Shown here in pieces: positions 20,529-32,178 of a stretch of 64,000 bases of DNA. This DNA comes from Rheum nobile. Its lineage: Eukaryota; Streptophyta; Magnoliopsida; Caryophyllales; Polygonaceae. Where the stretch lies: assembly GCA_027886185.1 (NCBI GenBank), contig WOAB01000568.1, positions 2,108,001-2,172,000 of the forward strand, written 5' to 3'. Position 1 is the first letter of the stretch. Each line of letters opens with the position of its first letter. The notes beneath the pieces were generated by a model. It saw nothing but the letters and a program-made list of their open reading frames with translations, ran no database searches and was not told the DNA's origin. A program made the translations under genes and the position numbers.

Positions 20529-21215
20529 TGAGTTTATTTCTTCTTTCCCCTATCATTTGATGTTCTCTTTTCTACATTAAGGACAATGTTCGGTTTAAGT
20601 ATGAGGGAGGGATATAGACTTGCTTTCTTGCTAGCTAGTGTACATAGCTTATTTCTGCATTCGTTTTCTGCATTGTTGTTTTCGTTTCTGTTTTTTTTTT
20701 AAAAAAAAATCGAAAAAGCCAAAAAGAAATAAAAAGGCAATCAAAATCCTGGGATGGACTGAAAACCCGAAAGGGAAGTCTAGGTAAAAAGCAGGTAGTC
20801 CGACTGGTATAGACCAGGGCAAAAGTGGACTGGAGTGATGTGAGTATTGGTGAGATATCTAGCAAAATGAAATGAGTGGCTAGGTGAAAACCCGAAAGGG
20901 CGCCTAGGCAAGATGAGCGTAAAAGAATAAGAGTGATTCTAGGATTCCTCTTCATATCTTGGTAGAGGCGTCATAAGAAGGGAGTCAAAGAAGGACTGTC
21001 GGGTAGGCCACTCATGGAGCGATAAGGAGCTAGATTGGAGTTAGGATTATACTATCTTTGCATCACTTGTTTTGGTTGTCTAGAGCTTATTGTTGATATG
21101 TTGTAGTTGCTAGTGTCACGTTTTCTTGTACTTACTGAGGCCTTGGTGTCGATTGAGAGGGTGAGCTTTTTTTTAGTTTACTCGGTACGAGTAAAGATCT
21201 AAGTATGGGGGAATT
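20529..21215 (+). other. Athila-1 3' non-coding region with twin GAAA hairpins and polypurine tract
   Basis: The region has no ORF. Two CCCGAAAGGG hairpins (3-bp stem extended by flanking pairs, GAAA loop) lie at 20766-20775 and 20891-20900, both inside GTGAAAACCCGAAAGGG-like contexts next to CTAGG. Athila-2 has the same pair with similar spacing. A T9A9 tract lies near 20692. GTATGGGGGAA at 21204-21213 is the polypurine primer site just before the 3' LTR. Confidence 0.65.
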
Positions 21216-22648
21216 TGATAGGTGTTATTTCATATACCTTTACTAGCAACTATTAGCATAATTTGGAGGAGTTTTGGATGAGTTTTGGTGCTAAGTATGC
21301 AATTCAGATGTTATGGAGAGAAGTGAAGAAATCCAAGGATTTGCAGCTTAGATGGAGCTGCTGGAGCATTTATGGAGAAGGCTACCAACACTTGGTAGTA
21401 TTGGAGAGCAGTAGAAGAAGAAAAGAAGAAGAGAGCTGGAGGACTGGAGTTCACCGCCCCGCGGCGATCCTCGCCGCGACCCGGCAATGACTCTCAGTGA
21501 AGAATAGAGCCCGCGCCAGAGGAAGCCACCACCCAGCGATGGAGAGTTCGACGCCCCACGGTGGATCGTCACCGCCCCGCGGTGATTGCGCTTAATGACC
21601 TCGCGGCCAGAGTTATTTTATTTTATTTTATTTCCTTTTATGCATTAGTCGGATTCCCTTTGTTTTATTATTTTATTTCCTTGTTTGATATGGTTTGTGA
21701 TCTTGGGCCTTAGGTTAACCCTATTTAACCTAATTCCCACAACCTCCAAATCTGTTAGAATCAGAATCATCATCAATAACATCGTGTCTGTTGTTTTCAT
21801 CGTTAATTTCTAATTAGAGTTTTTCATCCCCTTTGATGGAGAACTAACTTCCCTTTGTTCTGCTGGACGATTGAAGCAGTACAGTTGATGTGTTTGTGAG
21901 ATTTCTATTCCTTGTTCTTATCCTTATTTATATCGGATTGATTCTCTTGGTTATATTGATATTGATTTATTGTTGTTCTTCTTAGCCTGATCAACTAGGT
22001 TGAATGCTTTTTATCAATTGCTAGGATTGCATATAGGGGTTCCGAGTGCATATCTAGTGGCAAACACAATTGTGCGTATAGGGGTTCCGAGTGTACAATT
22101 GTGTGTGAGAATCAATTGCATGTTAAGTAGGGGAGTGAGTACTTGTACGTCTTTCTACTTGCATGTATCCTATATCCTTGTGTGCATTGCTATTGCTGTG
22201 TTGGTGATAAAGTATGCTGACAACTGTGAGAATCAGTTGTGCTTTATCATTGGCATAGTAATAAGTCTATTGACAACTATGAGAATCAATAGTACTTACG
22301 ATCAGGGTGGGAACGACTATAAGGATAAATAAACGAACTTGGAAGAAATAGATTTCAGTGATCAAACTCTACCTCTGTACTGTGGATTTCGGTCTAGTGG
22401 AACTACTTTCCCTCATAATATTCTCTCAACTCAATCTACTTGATTTGTTTGCTTAGTGTTCTTTTGATTACAAAACCCCCCAATTACTTGTTACTTGTTA
22501 CTCGTCATTCACGTTTGCATACTACATCATACCTTCTGTGGGATCGACCCTTACTTGTCTGCTATACTCTGTTTAGTAGGTTGGTTAGGATAATTTACTT
22601 TGATAAGGCTAATCAACGACATTTGCTTGTGCATCTTTAGCCTCGTCA
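21216..22648 (+). repeat. Athila-1 3' LTR
   Basis: The 1433-bp LTR closely matches 14219-15670. The main difference is one fewer CGCCGCGACCCGGCGATC unit in the GC-rich block (21450-21605), so this block varies by unit number between the two LTRs of one element. It ends CGTCA and is followed by the duplication TCCCA. Confidence 0.9.
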
Positions 22649-22653
22649 TCCCA

Positions 22654-23824
22654 CATCCCTCTGGTAGGGTGAAGATGGGCTGCTCCGCGAAGCGAAAGGC
22701 ACGCGCTCAAAGACAGGCTGCTAAGGCGATTGCTCTCAGCTCTATGAGGAGTCAGAACCCCTATCTGGGCACCAAGTCAAAAGGGCCAAGGTCTCTGTTG
22801 CTCCGGTCCGCAAAAGCCAAAGGCGTCAGACTGCCAAATCCAAGGCAAAGGCGGAGTCTGATGAAGTCAATGACGTAAGCCACAAGTCTGTGGTTAATGA
22901 GCTGCTGGTGAATCATGCGTTCCTTAAGGAAAATGCTCTGGAGAAGGTCTCTGAGGTGTTGGAAGCCCAGAAATGGGGTAATCTGTTCGTGGAGGAAGAG
23001 GAGATTGATGAAGCCGTGTTGAGGGAGTTTTATTCTACGTTTGTTATGGAGGTTAGATCACATGCAGTTTTGGGGAGCTACAAGTTGGGGGGAACTGTGC
23101 ACATGTTCTCTAGCATCGAGTTGGGGGTTGCTCTGGAGGTTCCTCACGAAGGCTATAAGGGGTATCCAAAAGGCCGTTGGCCCAAGGACTTCCCCTACTC
23201 TGAGGCAGTATGGGCGGTGGCTGGTTTATAGAATCCTCAGGGCTTTGGAGACTTAGACACTTCAGAGATGTCTGTAATCAACAAGGTGCTCTTTCACTAC
23301 CTCATCTGCAATGTTACCCCAAGGGGACAGAAGCGCAACAAGTTGCTTATTCTGGATGTAGTCCTTCTCTCCTTGCTGTTGAAAAATGAGCCAATCTGTC
23401 TCCCACAGATAACGATGCAGCACATGGCGCATGCCAGGAACACTGACCAACACGCTCTTCCGTTCCCAAGAGTTATCAAGAAAATTCTGGAGTACCACAA
23501 AGTATACAACTCTTCGGCAGAATCGAGCGTCTTTTCCCGTCCCTTGGATATCAACAATCTGCACAAGATGCAGTTCACTCTTCAAGAAGGCCAAGGGTGG
23601 GTAAAAGTGGGAAGTGTTCATGTCATCTCTGAAGTACATGGGGAGTCTGAGGATGCTGGTTCTGAGGGGGAACTGAAGGAAAATTCTATTCTGGGGAAGG
23701 AACTGAGGAGCCTATGCCGGGCAGTAACCAACCTGGCTGAACAGCAATGGCTTCTCAGGGCGGACGTGCGCGCTCTGATCTCTCTTCACTCACCGGCTCC
23801 ATCGGTTGGTCCCAGTGATGCTTA
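22654..23824 (+). pseudogene. Copia accessory ORF, C-terminal piece
   Basis: After the Athila-1 target duplication the interrupted frame continues in phase with a basic segment (MGCSAKRKARAQRQAAK) that could be a nuclear signal. A frameshift between about 22740 and 22790 moves the reading to the frame used from 22791 onward (KRAKVSVAPVRK). The domain follows: EAQKWGNLFVEEEEIDEAVL, REFYSTFVMEVRSH and VALEVPHEGYKGYP, then TAG at 23229-23231, then 197 more codons in the same frame (NKVLFHYLICNVTPRGQKR, ITMQHMAHARNT) to TAA at 23823-23825. The pattern resembles the 'putative plant transposon protein' family. Function unknown; now broken. Confidence 0.65.
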
Positions 23825-24257
23825 AATCGCTTTCCCGTCTTCCAACCCCTCTTTCGTTCCCTAGCTCATCTATCCCCACTATCTTGAATTTCTTTGTTTC
23901 TGACTTGTGTTTGCCATGTGTGACATGTTGATCTTGTCTGGATATTTTGCATGTTTTGATGTTTGTGATTGCACTTTGTTTAAGTTTGTTTGGTTTTATT
24001 TAATGAACAATGGGTTGTTTTGCTTATCTTGATGTGTTCATTTTTCTCTATCTCTTTACTTATGTTTTTGATGATGCCAAAAGGGGGAAAATGACACGTA
24101 GCTTTAGTTGAGGGGGGACTAACATGGTTTCATATGTTGCTAGACTGAGGGGAAACTATTATGCCTAAGTGTGGAAAACTTTCTCTTCACAACTGTCTTT
24201 ATCTCATGTATATGTTTTATTGTCAAGGATGTTTGTCACCATCAAAAATGGGGAATT
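23825..24257 (+). other. Copia 3' region with repeated polypurine tracts
   Basis: GATGCCAAAAGGGGGAAAAT (24073-24092) resembles the polypurine tract of Sireviruses. GAGGGGGGAC follows near 24110, GAGGGGAAAC near 24147 and ATCAAAAATGGGGAATT (24241-24257) directly abuts the 3' LTR. Multiple tracts of this kind are a known trait of the Sirevirus lineage. No ORF. Confidence 0.7.
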
Positions 24258-24597
24258 TGTTGAATTCCTTAGGTTTTGATAGTAACAAACATTCAGCTAA
24301 TCTGGTAACTAAGTGTTTTAGGAACAGGACAGTTGTCACAGGGAACCATGGCAGCGAAGGATTGTAGAGGGAACAAAGCCTTCACCACATGCTTTGTTAC
24401 CTCTCAAGGAACATCAGAGACGGACAACAATCAAGCTGCGAATGGAAGCAAGATATCCAGCGTGAAGATTATGGAGACAATCCTAGAAGATCACGCGGTC
24501 AAGGATAGAGATTTCGGCTGAAAGGATCTCGCCGAAGAGAAGATTTGGAGAGAGAATCCGAATGTGTTATCTTAGGAAATCTTTCCTAAGATAATAT
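24258..24597 (+). repeat. Copia 3' LTR, first part
   Basis: The first 340 bp of the 3' LTR match 4379-4718 with a few substitutions. It is cut at 24597 by Tekay A; AATAT (24593-24597) is the target duplication, repeated at 58025-58029. Confidence 0.9.
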
Positions 24598-25321
24598 TGT
24601 AATACCCCTCATTTTTAGTAAAGAGTATTTTGGTAATTTTCCAAACTCTCGTACTATAGTCGGATTAATTTCAGAGAAGTTCAGACATTCTGCAAAATGC
24701 TTGATCTCTGTAATATTTCCCTGAGTGGAATAAAATACATTCAACGTATTTTTGGGGTTTAGAATATTTATTCGGATACGAATATATTTAACCCGGGGTT
24801 AAAAACCATGCCCATAATCCTTCCCGGACAAAAGAGGACAAAAGGCACAGAAAATGTCCTTGACCGCACCCGCGGTCAGTCCACCGCACCCGCGGTCAGT
24901 CCACCGCACCCCGCGGTGTCATCATTTCTTCTCTGCAGCATCGGACTTCAGACGTCGCGTCGTCTTCGCCTCTGCAACTATCCCATCCGGTCGTTGTAGG
25001 CGCCTACCATGAGTCACCTGGTTGCTTGACCTCCTTGCTTGGGCTATAAAAGGAAAGGAGCTGGAGTGGAGTTGAATCACAACTCTCAAACTCTCTCTCT
25101 CAAATCTCTCATTTCCATTGTTACCGGAAAGCTCAAGCTTTCGCCGGAGTGTCGCCAGAGCTACCATAGGAGGAGAAGGTACTCTCCAAGTGGTGTTTGG
25201 AAGTGCAAGGAGTTGGGGAGTCGAAGCCCATCCTAATCGAATCCAAACGCGTCGATCACGGTGAGTTTTCGTCATCGTCATGTCGCCGCTGTAGCTCGAC
25301 CGCACCCGCGGCAGGGCCGGC
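24598..25321 (+). repeat. Tekay A 5' LTR, first part
   Basis: The segment matches 55710-56437 of the 3' LTR. TATAAAA at 25045-25051 in a GGGCTATAAAAGG context is the likely promoter. Direct copies of ACCGCACCCGCGGTCAGT lie at 24863-24880 and 24883-24900, and another ACCGCACCCGCGG at 25299-25311. It is cut by Tekay C after CCGGC (25317-25321). Confidence 0.9.
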
Positions 25322-27948
25322 TGTAATATCCCTCAATTTTTAGTAAGGGTATTTGAGTAATTTTTCCCCAACCTTCGTTCAAGTTAATTATTTCGCTTTC
25401 AGTGGAGTTTGGATTTTCCGTAATATCCATGATCTCCGAAATAATTCCCTGAGTGGTATAAAATACATTCGATGTATTTTTTGGACTTAGAATATTTATT
25501 TGGATACAAATATATAATTTTCGGGGTTTAAAAACCCATACCAATCTTATCCCTCCACGTTCAATTCTTATCCTCCCGTTACCACTTGGCCTCCCACTTG
25601 TGATGCTTGGCCGGTCTCCTGCAGATGGGTTTGTCGGACCTTTGTCCCCTCCCTCCCTTGGGCTATACATGGAGCCGATCGAGGGAAGCTCTGCACACCT
25701 CCAGCTGCTCTTTCTCGCCTCTCGCCATCACCGCCGGTGAAGCTCCCTCCGAGCTCCGCCTCCAAGCTTCCTCTCGCCATCGTCGATGAGTTGTGGGGTG
25801 CTGCTCCTCCCTGTCGTCGTGTGGGTGCTGCTACTGGTGTCGTGGTCCTCCTCCTCCCCGCCAGCGCCACTCCATCCTTGGCGTCGAGAAACCGGCGAAG
25901 CCCCGTCGCCATCGCCTCCCCTGTTCCCGGCGAGACCCCTGTGCACCGCCTCCTCTGTTTCGTCCCTCTCGTTCCCGCTTCATCTCGCCTCCCAACGGTG
26001 AAGCCAGCTCGTCCGAGCCTCCCAAGCTCCACCCTCTGTCGTCGCCAGCTCTTCCTCGCCGTCGTCTTCTCTGTTCGAAGCCCCGCCGGAGACGACGCCC
26101 CTGTTTCACCTCTGCGCCCCGCCGCTCCGCCGAGCTCCTGTGCGAATCACAGCCGGTGTCGTCGAGCTCCTCCCTGCCACCGCCTGCTCACCGGCGTTGT
26201 CGTCGAAGTTAGAGGCCCCGGCGAGGAGCCCTTCCCGGCGTGGTTGTTGTCGTTGTTGTTGCAGCTGTTCGTTGTTGTTCAAGGAAGATGAAGATGAACA
26301 GTAGCGTGGGTCCCCTTGTTATATTGTTGTTGGGCCGAAAGCCCATTTAAGCATACAGTCCAGATTTGACCCGAAATTATTCGAGCGGTATAATTTCGAC
26401 TCCCTTTTATCCGTATTTTTCTTTAGGAAAATTTAATAAATATTTTTATGATTTAATATCATAAAAAGTTTATTAAATATAATTCCTTAAATTCGTCCAG
26501 TCAAATTAATTGATAGATAATTACTTTGTCAGTTAGAACGTGATTTGCTGGATCGCGTGTGGACTCGTTTTCTGCCAGGACTATTCTGAAGCATATGCCA
26601 TATCCTCGAAAAAGGGTATTTTCGGTAGTCGTCTCGTCCAGATTCATCGCCGAATCTATTCCAGGCAAGTGGCGGTTCGCTCTTGCTCATCATTCCATAT
26701 TTTAATTATTTATCAATCGTTTAGTTGTTAAATAATTTGGGATGATTATGAAATATGTTGGGAACTGTTTGTTAGTAATATAATTAAAATATGATATTAT
26801 TATTAGGTTGTATATTCTGCTAGAATCGACGCTAGTATAATTATATATATATTGTGCAGGTTGGGCCGTGATGGCTTGTGTGATGTGTTTGTGTGTTAGA
26901 CTAATAGTTAGCACGAGTATTCGTAGGGGAGATGTGCTCTAGATTGTTGCTCAGTCGTTTCTTTATAACAAGTGGTGAAGGGGCAGGCTATAAGTCCCCG
27001 ACACCTTGTGTTGTGGTTGTTGTGGATAAGGTCGTGGACTCTATATGTGGTCCCGTCTCTTCTGATCGTGTTGTGGATAATTAAAACCTTATAACGTGTT
27101 GTGGTTTGTTGTGGAATTAAAATAAGATATAGTGCCTTAAGTGCACATAATTAATATTTTGGCGAGTAGTGCAGCTAGGAAAAACTCGTCTTAGTTTAGA
27201 TCGCTTGTATGCGAAGCTGTTTGTGTGTTTGCTTGAGTTCCCCAACATTTGTCATGTTTCCTATAAGGCTCATTTCATTTAGAGTCTTCTTTTTGGGATT
27301 GATTGTTGTGAGACTCGGTCTTCAGAATCTTCTCTTGTGTATACCTCTTGTTTATTCCAGTAGGAGTATGATGGTTGACTATCGTCATCGGTTATTATTC
27401 GAGAAGCGATGAGTCTAACCTAATACGACTGCTTCGAACCACTCTGCTTTATTCCCTTGCTAGTCTATTCATTTAGACTAACCAACCGTAATTATTCCTT
27501 GCATGGTTGGCTGATGTCATCCGTTCGATTCGGCACATCAGGTGTGTTGCTGTTCCGTGAAGGCTAGAACGACTATGAAGATGAACGGTGGTTTTTGGAT
27601 GTTTTTATTGTTTTTAATCAGGTTAAGATCCTTGGGCAGGTGATCACTATGATCACAACCCTTTTCGTAATATTTTAAAGACTTCCGCTGTAATCTATTT
27701 ACTCTGTTATTTGTTAATTTCTGTATTACGACTTTCGCTGTCTTTTGTTTAAACTTTGTATGTTGTCCTATTCGGGATTGGGATGTAATCCCGGGACTCA
27801 AGTTTTGATTGAATATTATTATGATTTTGTATCATATGTGTTTCATGATTATATTTAAACGGTAAAGCCTGGGGTGACTTCGGTGAGGAAAACCGAGGTC
27901 ACTAGCGGTAATACCTTTCCAAATGGGTTAAGATTTGGGGGTGTTACA
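25322..27948 (+). repeat. Tekay C 5' LTR
   Basis: The full-length LTR is 2627 bp. Positions 25600-26290 are very C-rich with many CTCC and GCC words and are open in several frames (Pro/Ser/Arg-rich frames of 60-184 codons). None shows a domain, and the bias appears in all frames at once, so I do not call genes. From 27180 on it matches 32993-33758. Confidence 0.85.
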
Positions 27949-27952
27949 GATT

Positions 27953-27964
27953 TGGTATCAGAGC
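27953..27964 (+). other. Tekay C primer-binding site
   Basis: TGGTATCAGAGC, complementary to initiator Met tRNA, starts 5 bases after the 5' LTR. Confidence 0.9.
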
Positions 27965-28452
27965 CGAATTTTTTTTAAAACGGGTGGGTTTTAAATTTTC
28001 TAGGAATGAAATTTTTTATAAACCGTTTACTCGTTTGAAACTGAGAAATGTTTTCGAAGGCTCTGAATTTTCAAAATGAAAAGAATTTGAAATATCACCG
28101 TTCATAGTCGTGCCTTCTTCTTTAGTCTGATATGGGAAGCGAACTTCCATATTTAGAAAGACTGAGTTCTTCTTGTTGTTGTAAGACATAGGTGTTTGTC
28201 TATTCTTTTGAAAGGACTCGGAAGGTGTCGAGATGATTCTATCATTTCTAGTAATGTTAGATTTCCCTGTTTCTCAGAGATATTTCGAGATTGGAAGACC
28301 TAGTAGTTCCCTCGAAGGTATCAAGTATGTGCTTCCTAAGTTGGTAGTACTAATCCTAGTGCTGTAATCTCCGAGTAATTTTGTGTGAGCGCTCGGGAGA
28401 TTAGTATAGATGAATCTTGTGCTCTTTGTTCTTAATTCATCTATAGAGTTAC

Positions 28453-28542
28453 CAAGTTAATCTATTCTAAGTGATTTTATTACATTGATATATGGGACAA
28501 GTTAATCTATTCTAAGTGATTTTATTACATTGATATATGGGA
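28453..28542. repeat. 45-bp tandem duplication
   Basis: Two exact or nearly exact copies of a 45-bp unit starting CAAGTTAATCTATTCTAAGT lie head to tail. A single similar unit is present before gag in Tekay A (about 36509-36545). Confidence 0.85.
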
Positions 28543-31500
28543 TAATTAAGGAATCACTCTTAGGAGTTTTGAGGTCTAAGTATGATGTCATAGTCGTTGA
28601 CATTCATTGTTGAGAAAACGAATACGAACGATTAATGCTCGAGGCAGTCGGGATTTGCCTCCGTATGAGAATTTGTGGGATGAACCTAAGGTAGAGTTCG
28701 TTGAGCCGTTAAGGTAGGCCAACTGGATATTGTAATAATGACGTTTAAATGAAAGCGATTTCCAAGGGAACTCTAAGGAAAATCCCGAGAAAATCCTAAA
28801 GAAGATCCCCAAGGAGAGGAAAATCCTAGGGGAGATCCCGAGGAAGATCCTCAGAAGAAGGAAGATCCGGAGGAAGATCCTCGAGAGGAGGAAGATCCTG
28901 CGGAAGATCCTTAGGAAGAGGAAGATCCAGAGGAAAACCCTGAGGAAGAACCTCAAGAGGGGAAAGATCCGAAGAAAGATCCGGAGGGAACTTCCGATGA
29001 GGACCCGGAGGAAGACCTCATAAGGCAATGCTAGAAGAGTGATGCCTAAAGTGTTCATTTATGAGTATCTTTGAGGAATATAAGGATTTTAAGTTAGAAA
29101 TAAGTCATTTAAGACAGTACGAGTCGTTGAACTCGATAAGTGGAATTTCTAGAGGATGAAGAGTTAGGACTCTTGGGAATTGTCAAGGATTGACATCTTG
29201 TGAATATGTCATCCATAAGGTTTAAGGTGCAATGCTTTGAAGAAGATTAAGTTATAAAGTTGTTGTGTTAAGAGGTGACCACTTAAATAAAAAGGTTACA
29301 GTTTAAGGATAGGATATGTTAATGATCTCGAGGTATTAAAGTTCAGTATAGAGAATTGTTCAGATATGCCTAAAGAGTATAGTGGCAAGCGTTATCTCAT
29401 ACGCTGAGTGCTTCCGAGATTTCTTAAGGTATAAGAATGAATGTGTGATCCGTTCCGAGGAATATAGAGAGTGGTGAAATTGAGGAATCTTAAAAGTTTA
29501 AGTTATAAAGTGATTTAAGGAATAGATTAAGTCATTACCGAAAGGGTTTAAGTTAGAGATTGTTTAAAGAAAGGTGTTAAATTATTCTTGTAAGGATTTT
29601 AAGTTAGAGATGACGTAAGGTCAGTCTTACTTTAAAATAAATGATGGTTCCGCCAAAGGCTCAGGCTGAATTATCGATGGGATTCTATGCCACCACTGTG
29701 GTAAGGCTGGGCATAAGAGCCCTAGTTACCAAAAGGAAAGAAAGGATAACATATGTAGCATAGATGTTCGTTCCCTATATGGTTAACACCAGGGTCGACT
29801 CTATTACTTAATTCTAGATCCATTCATAAGATTCTTTCTTCATTTCTGGAGTAGCGATACATCAGTATGACTTAAATCGTTACCTTAGCTAATTTGGCGA
29901 GTGTTATCTCGTAGGCTAAGTTTTACCGAAATTTTTTTTAGGGTGTTTGAACAAATGTGAGTGGGTAATGCCCCATGGGATCTAAGGGCTAAAATCTCAT
30001 ACGGGTACCCTGAACATTTGTTCTGATAAAAGTATATAGGGATGAACTATATAGGGTTCAGAATTCCTTGTGTTTGAGGTCATGTTGTAGGCATTGTTAT
30101 GGACAGATTGCTGAGAAGGGAAATGTATAAGAGGGATAGTTCATAGAGAACTTGTTTCCTCTATTGCGACCAGTGTAGGACAATGGTTAAAGTTTGCTTT
30201 TGAAAAGGGCAAGTGTGCAAGGTTGTAGGTAGTATTTTGGAAGATCTATTCGAAGTTTCGTTTTGAGGTCCGTTATGAGGCTTCCTTAAGAGAAGCGATA
30301 TAAGGATTAGACAGAGAGTGATTGATTACTATTATGGCGATTTGGTGTCATGTTTAGGGAAATTAAGTGATTAGGCACAATAGTGCTAATCGATTTATTG
30401 CGATCTTGTTTCGAGGAAACTAGAGGCCTGAGTTGGCAGTAAACTTTAGGGCCAAATGATTGAAGTTGAGAAGTTGTCCTTTCAGGGAATAAGAGTTAAG
30501 ACACTTGGAAAGTTACAAGATTTGATATTTGGACTTTATGTGAATAGACCATCCATAAGGCGTATAGTACAACCCTTATTGGAAATATTAAGTTGTGAAG
30601 TTACTGTGTAGAAAGAGGCCACTTAAATAATTACAATTTAAGGATCGATCATTTTGATGATTCCGGTAAACTAAAGGATTTAGTACATAGATTAAGTTTG
30701 TGTATGCTTAAGGAATAAAGTAACACCGTTACTCGTGTACATCTATTGGAAGATTAAGACACAAGTGATTGATTCAGTTGGTAATGAATCATTTAGCAAT
30801 ATGATACTTTGAGGAAATAGGAGTAAGATCTCATGTGATGGGTTTGGGGAACATACGAATAAATGTTATGATTATTCTTGGAAAAAGTATATAAATCTTA
30901 AAGGATTTAAGTTAGAAATGGCATAAGGTCAAGCTTACTTCCAGATAAATGATGAAATTATAAGAGGTACCTTTAAGGAAATTGAGAATGTAATGTTTCG
31001 AGGTTACTAAGAGTTGATAATTGGATTGTAAGAAATTAAGATGTGTGGGATTTTGTATATAAGGAAATTGGAAGGGAGATGCGTGTTCTCCTATTAAAAG
31101 TACAATAATGTCGTAATGATAATTTTGGAGACCATTTTATATAATGGTCAGGATCTTGTGGATATAGTGAGAATGATTACATGGTATAACATATATAGAG
31201 ATAAGGTTGCGGATGATATCAAATGGACTTGAGGAAAAAGGTAACCCACGTTGGTTAAGGTAATCATACAGCACGTTCGGGTGAGACAAGAGTATAATCC
31301 TATGGAATGGATTAGTGAATCATGTTGAGGTAATCAGATATAGATTGTGGGATCACATGAGTAAAGATTGTGAGACAAAGATATGGCATAAGGGCCGAAT
31401 ATGATTAAGGTAATAAGTGAATCGTTTATATAAGGTCTATATGACAAGTGGATGTACTAAGTTGAGATACATTGGAGATTTTTGTAATGGATACTCTGGT

Positions 31501-31847
31501 TAAGGGAATGGTAATCATGTGGATGATTACATCTATTCTAACGAAAGTAAGGAATTTAAACAATATGTTGTAAGTGGATACGTGATCGAATAAGTAGTTC
31601 GATGTTGGCAATATAAGTTATGAAAACCATATTGGTTAAGGATACCGACCTAACGAGGTTTGGGTATATACTTCGAGAGAAGTTAAAGGTAAGTGTAAGA
31701 GAATATGTATTCTCATGATTAAAGAATAGCGAGTCTATTGTGGTGATCAGGACTTTGAGAATGGTCACGAGTTAGTACAAGTATAGCATATGGAGATAAG
31801 ACATGTGAGATAGTAATATCATCTCTGCCTTCGAGAGAGTGATAAAA

Positions 31848-32105
31848 GATGAGGTTTCAGGTTCGAGACTCACCAACAACCTATTGGAAATGGCTGCCTG
31901 TTATAGGTGGAGCCCCCAAGGAAGGGTTGGGGTGTATGGGCCGCAGCCCTGTGATGGGCCGGGCCATTAAGCTGTCGAGTCTCTTCTCTAACCTACTAGA
32001 TGTGGCAAGAGTGTATGGGCGGCGACCCATGTTAACGACTGGGCGGCACCGGAAGGGTGGCTGGCCCAGGTCATTACACTAGGCCTGGACTCAGGTAGTG
32101 AGATT
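31848..32105 (+). mobile_element. SINE-like block in Tekay C
   Basis: GATGAGGTTTCAGGTTCGAGACTCACC has a pol III B-box-like core (GGTTCGAGACT). The following ~100 bp (CAACAACCT..GGTGGAGCC.CCAAGGAAGGG) matches 49206-49300 in Tekay B, although it sits at a different place in the two elements. This suggests a dispersed short repeat. No A box, poly-A tail or target duplication could be fixed. Confidence 0.3.
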
Positions 32106-32178
32106 GAGGTGATTCCAGTCACCCATTAGTTTATCGATGCAAGTTTCGGGGTCAGAACTTTTCTTAAGGGGGTAGTAA

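Larger units (their letters stand above)
14219..22648 (+). mobile_element. Athila-like Ty3-gypsy element without polymerase (Athila-1)
   Basis: The LTRs begin TGATAGGTG and end CGTCA, with the exact duplication TCCCA at 14214-14218 and 22649-22653. The order is 5' LTR, PBS (TGGCGTCGTTGCCGGGG), gag, protease, a conserved CGGGAGGCAACCCG motif, an ATHILA ORF-1-like gene, a hairpin-bearing 3' region, a polypurine tract and the 3' LTR. RT, RNase H and integrase are missing and the remaining sequence leaves no room for them. It sits inside the copia accessory ORF. A related element with the same missing section is at 37505-44611. Confidence 0.9.
27965..32178 (+). pseudogene. Tekay C internal region, degenerate
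   Basis: The order of remnants follows Tekay A. 28120-28340 aligns with the leader and start of the acidic ORF, then 28367-28401 holds the TCTCCGAG...CTCGGGAGA hairpin, and 28750-29035 is a GAGGAAGATCC repeat tract, the decayed Glu/Asp/Pro region. Around 29688-29730 a Gag zinc knuckle can be read (CHHCGKAGHKSP). From 29850 to 31850 there are no polymerase motifs. Instead, similar stretches recur (compare 29230-29340 with 30575-30680, and 29590-29650 with 30900-30960), suggesting internal duplication. No open frame over 160 codons. GTTCTTAAGGGGGTAGTAA-like sequence before 32179 is the polypurine tract. Confidence 0.6.

Noticed and set aside
25600..26300. Several long Pro/Ser/Arg-rich frames on both strands in the Tekay C LTR (again at 32460-33010)
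   Set aside because: The C-rich composition keeps many frames open at once, the frames overlap on both strands, no domain is visible, and they lie inside an LTR.
28588..29058. 156-codon minus-strand hydrophobic frame
   Set aside because: It is the reverse reading of the GAGGAAGATCC repeat tract, the decayed acidic ORF of Tekay C.
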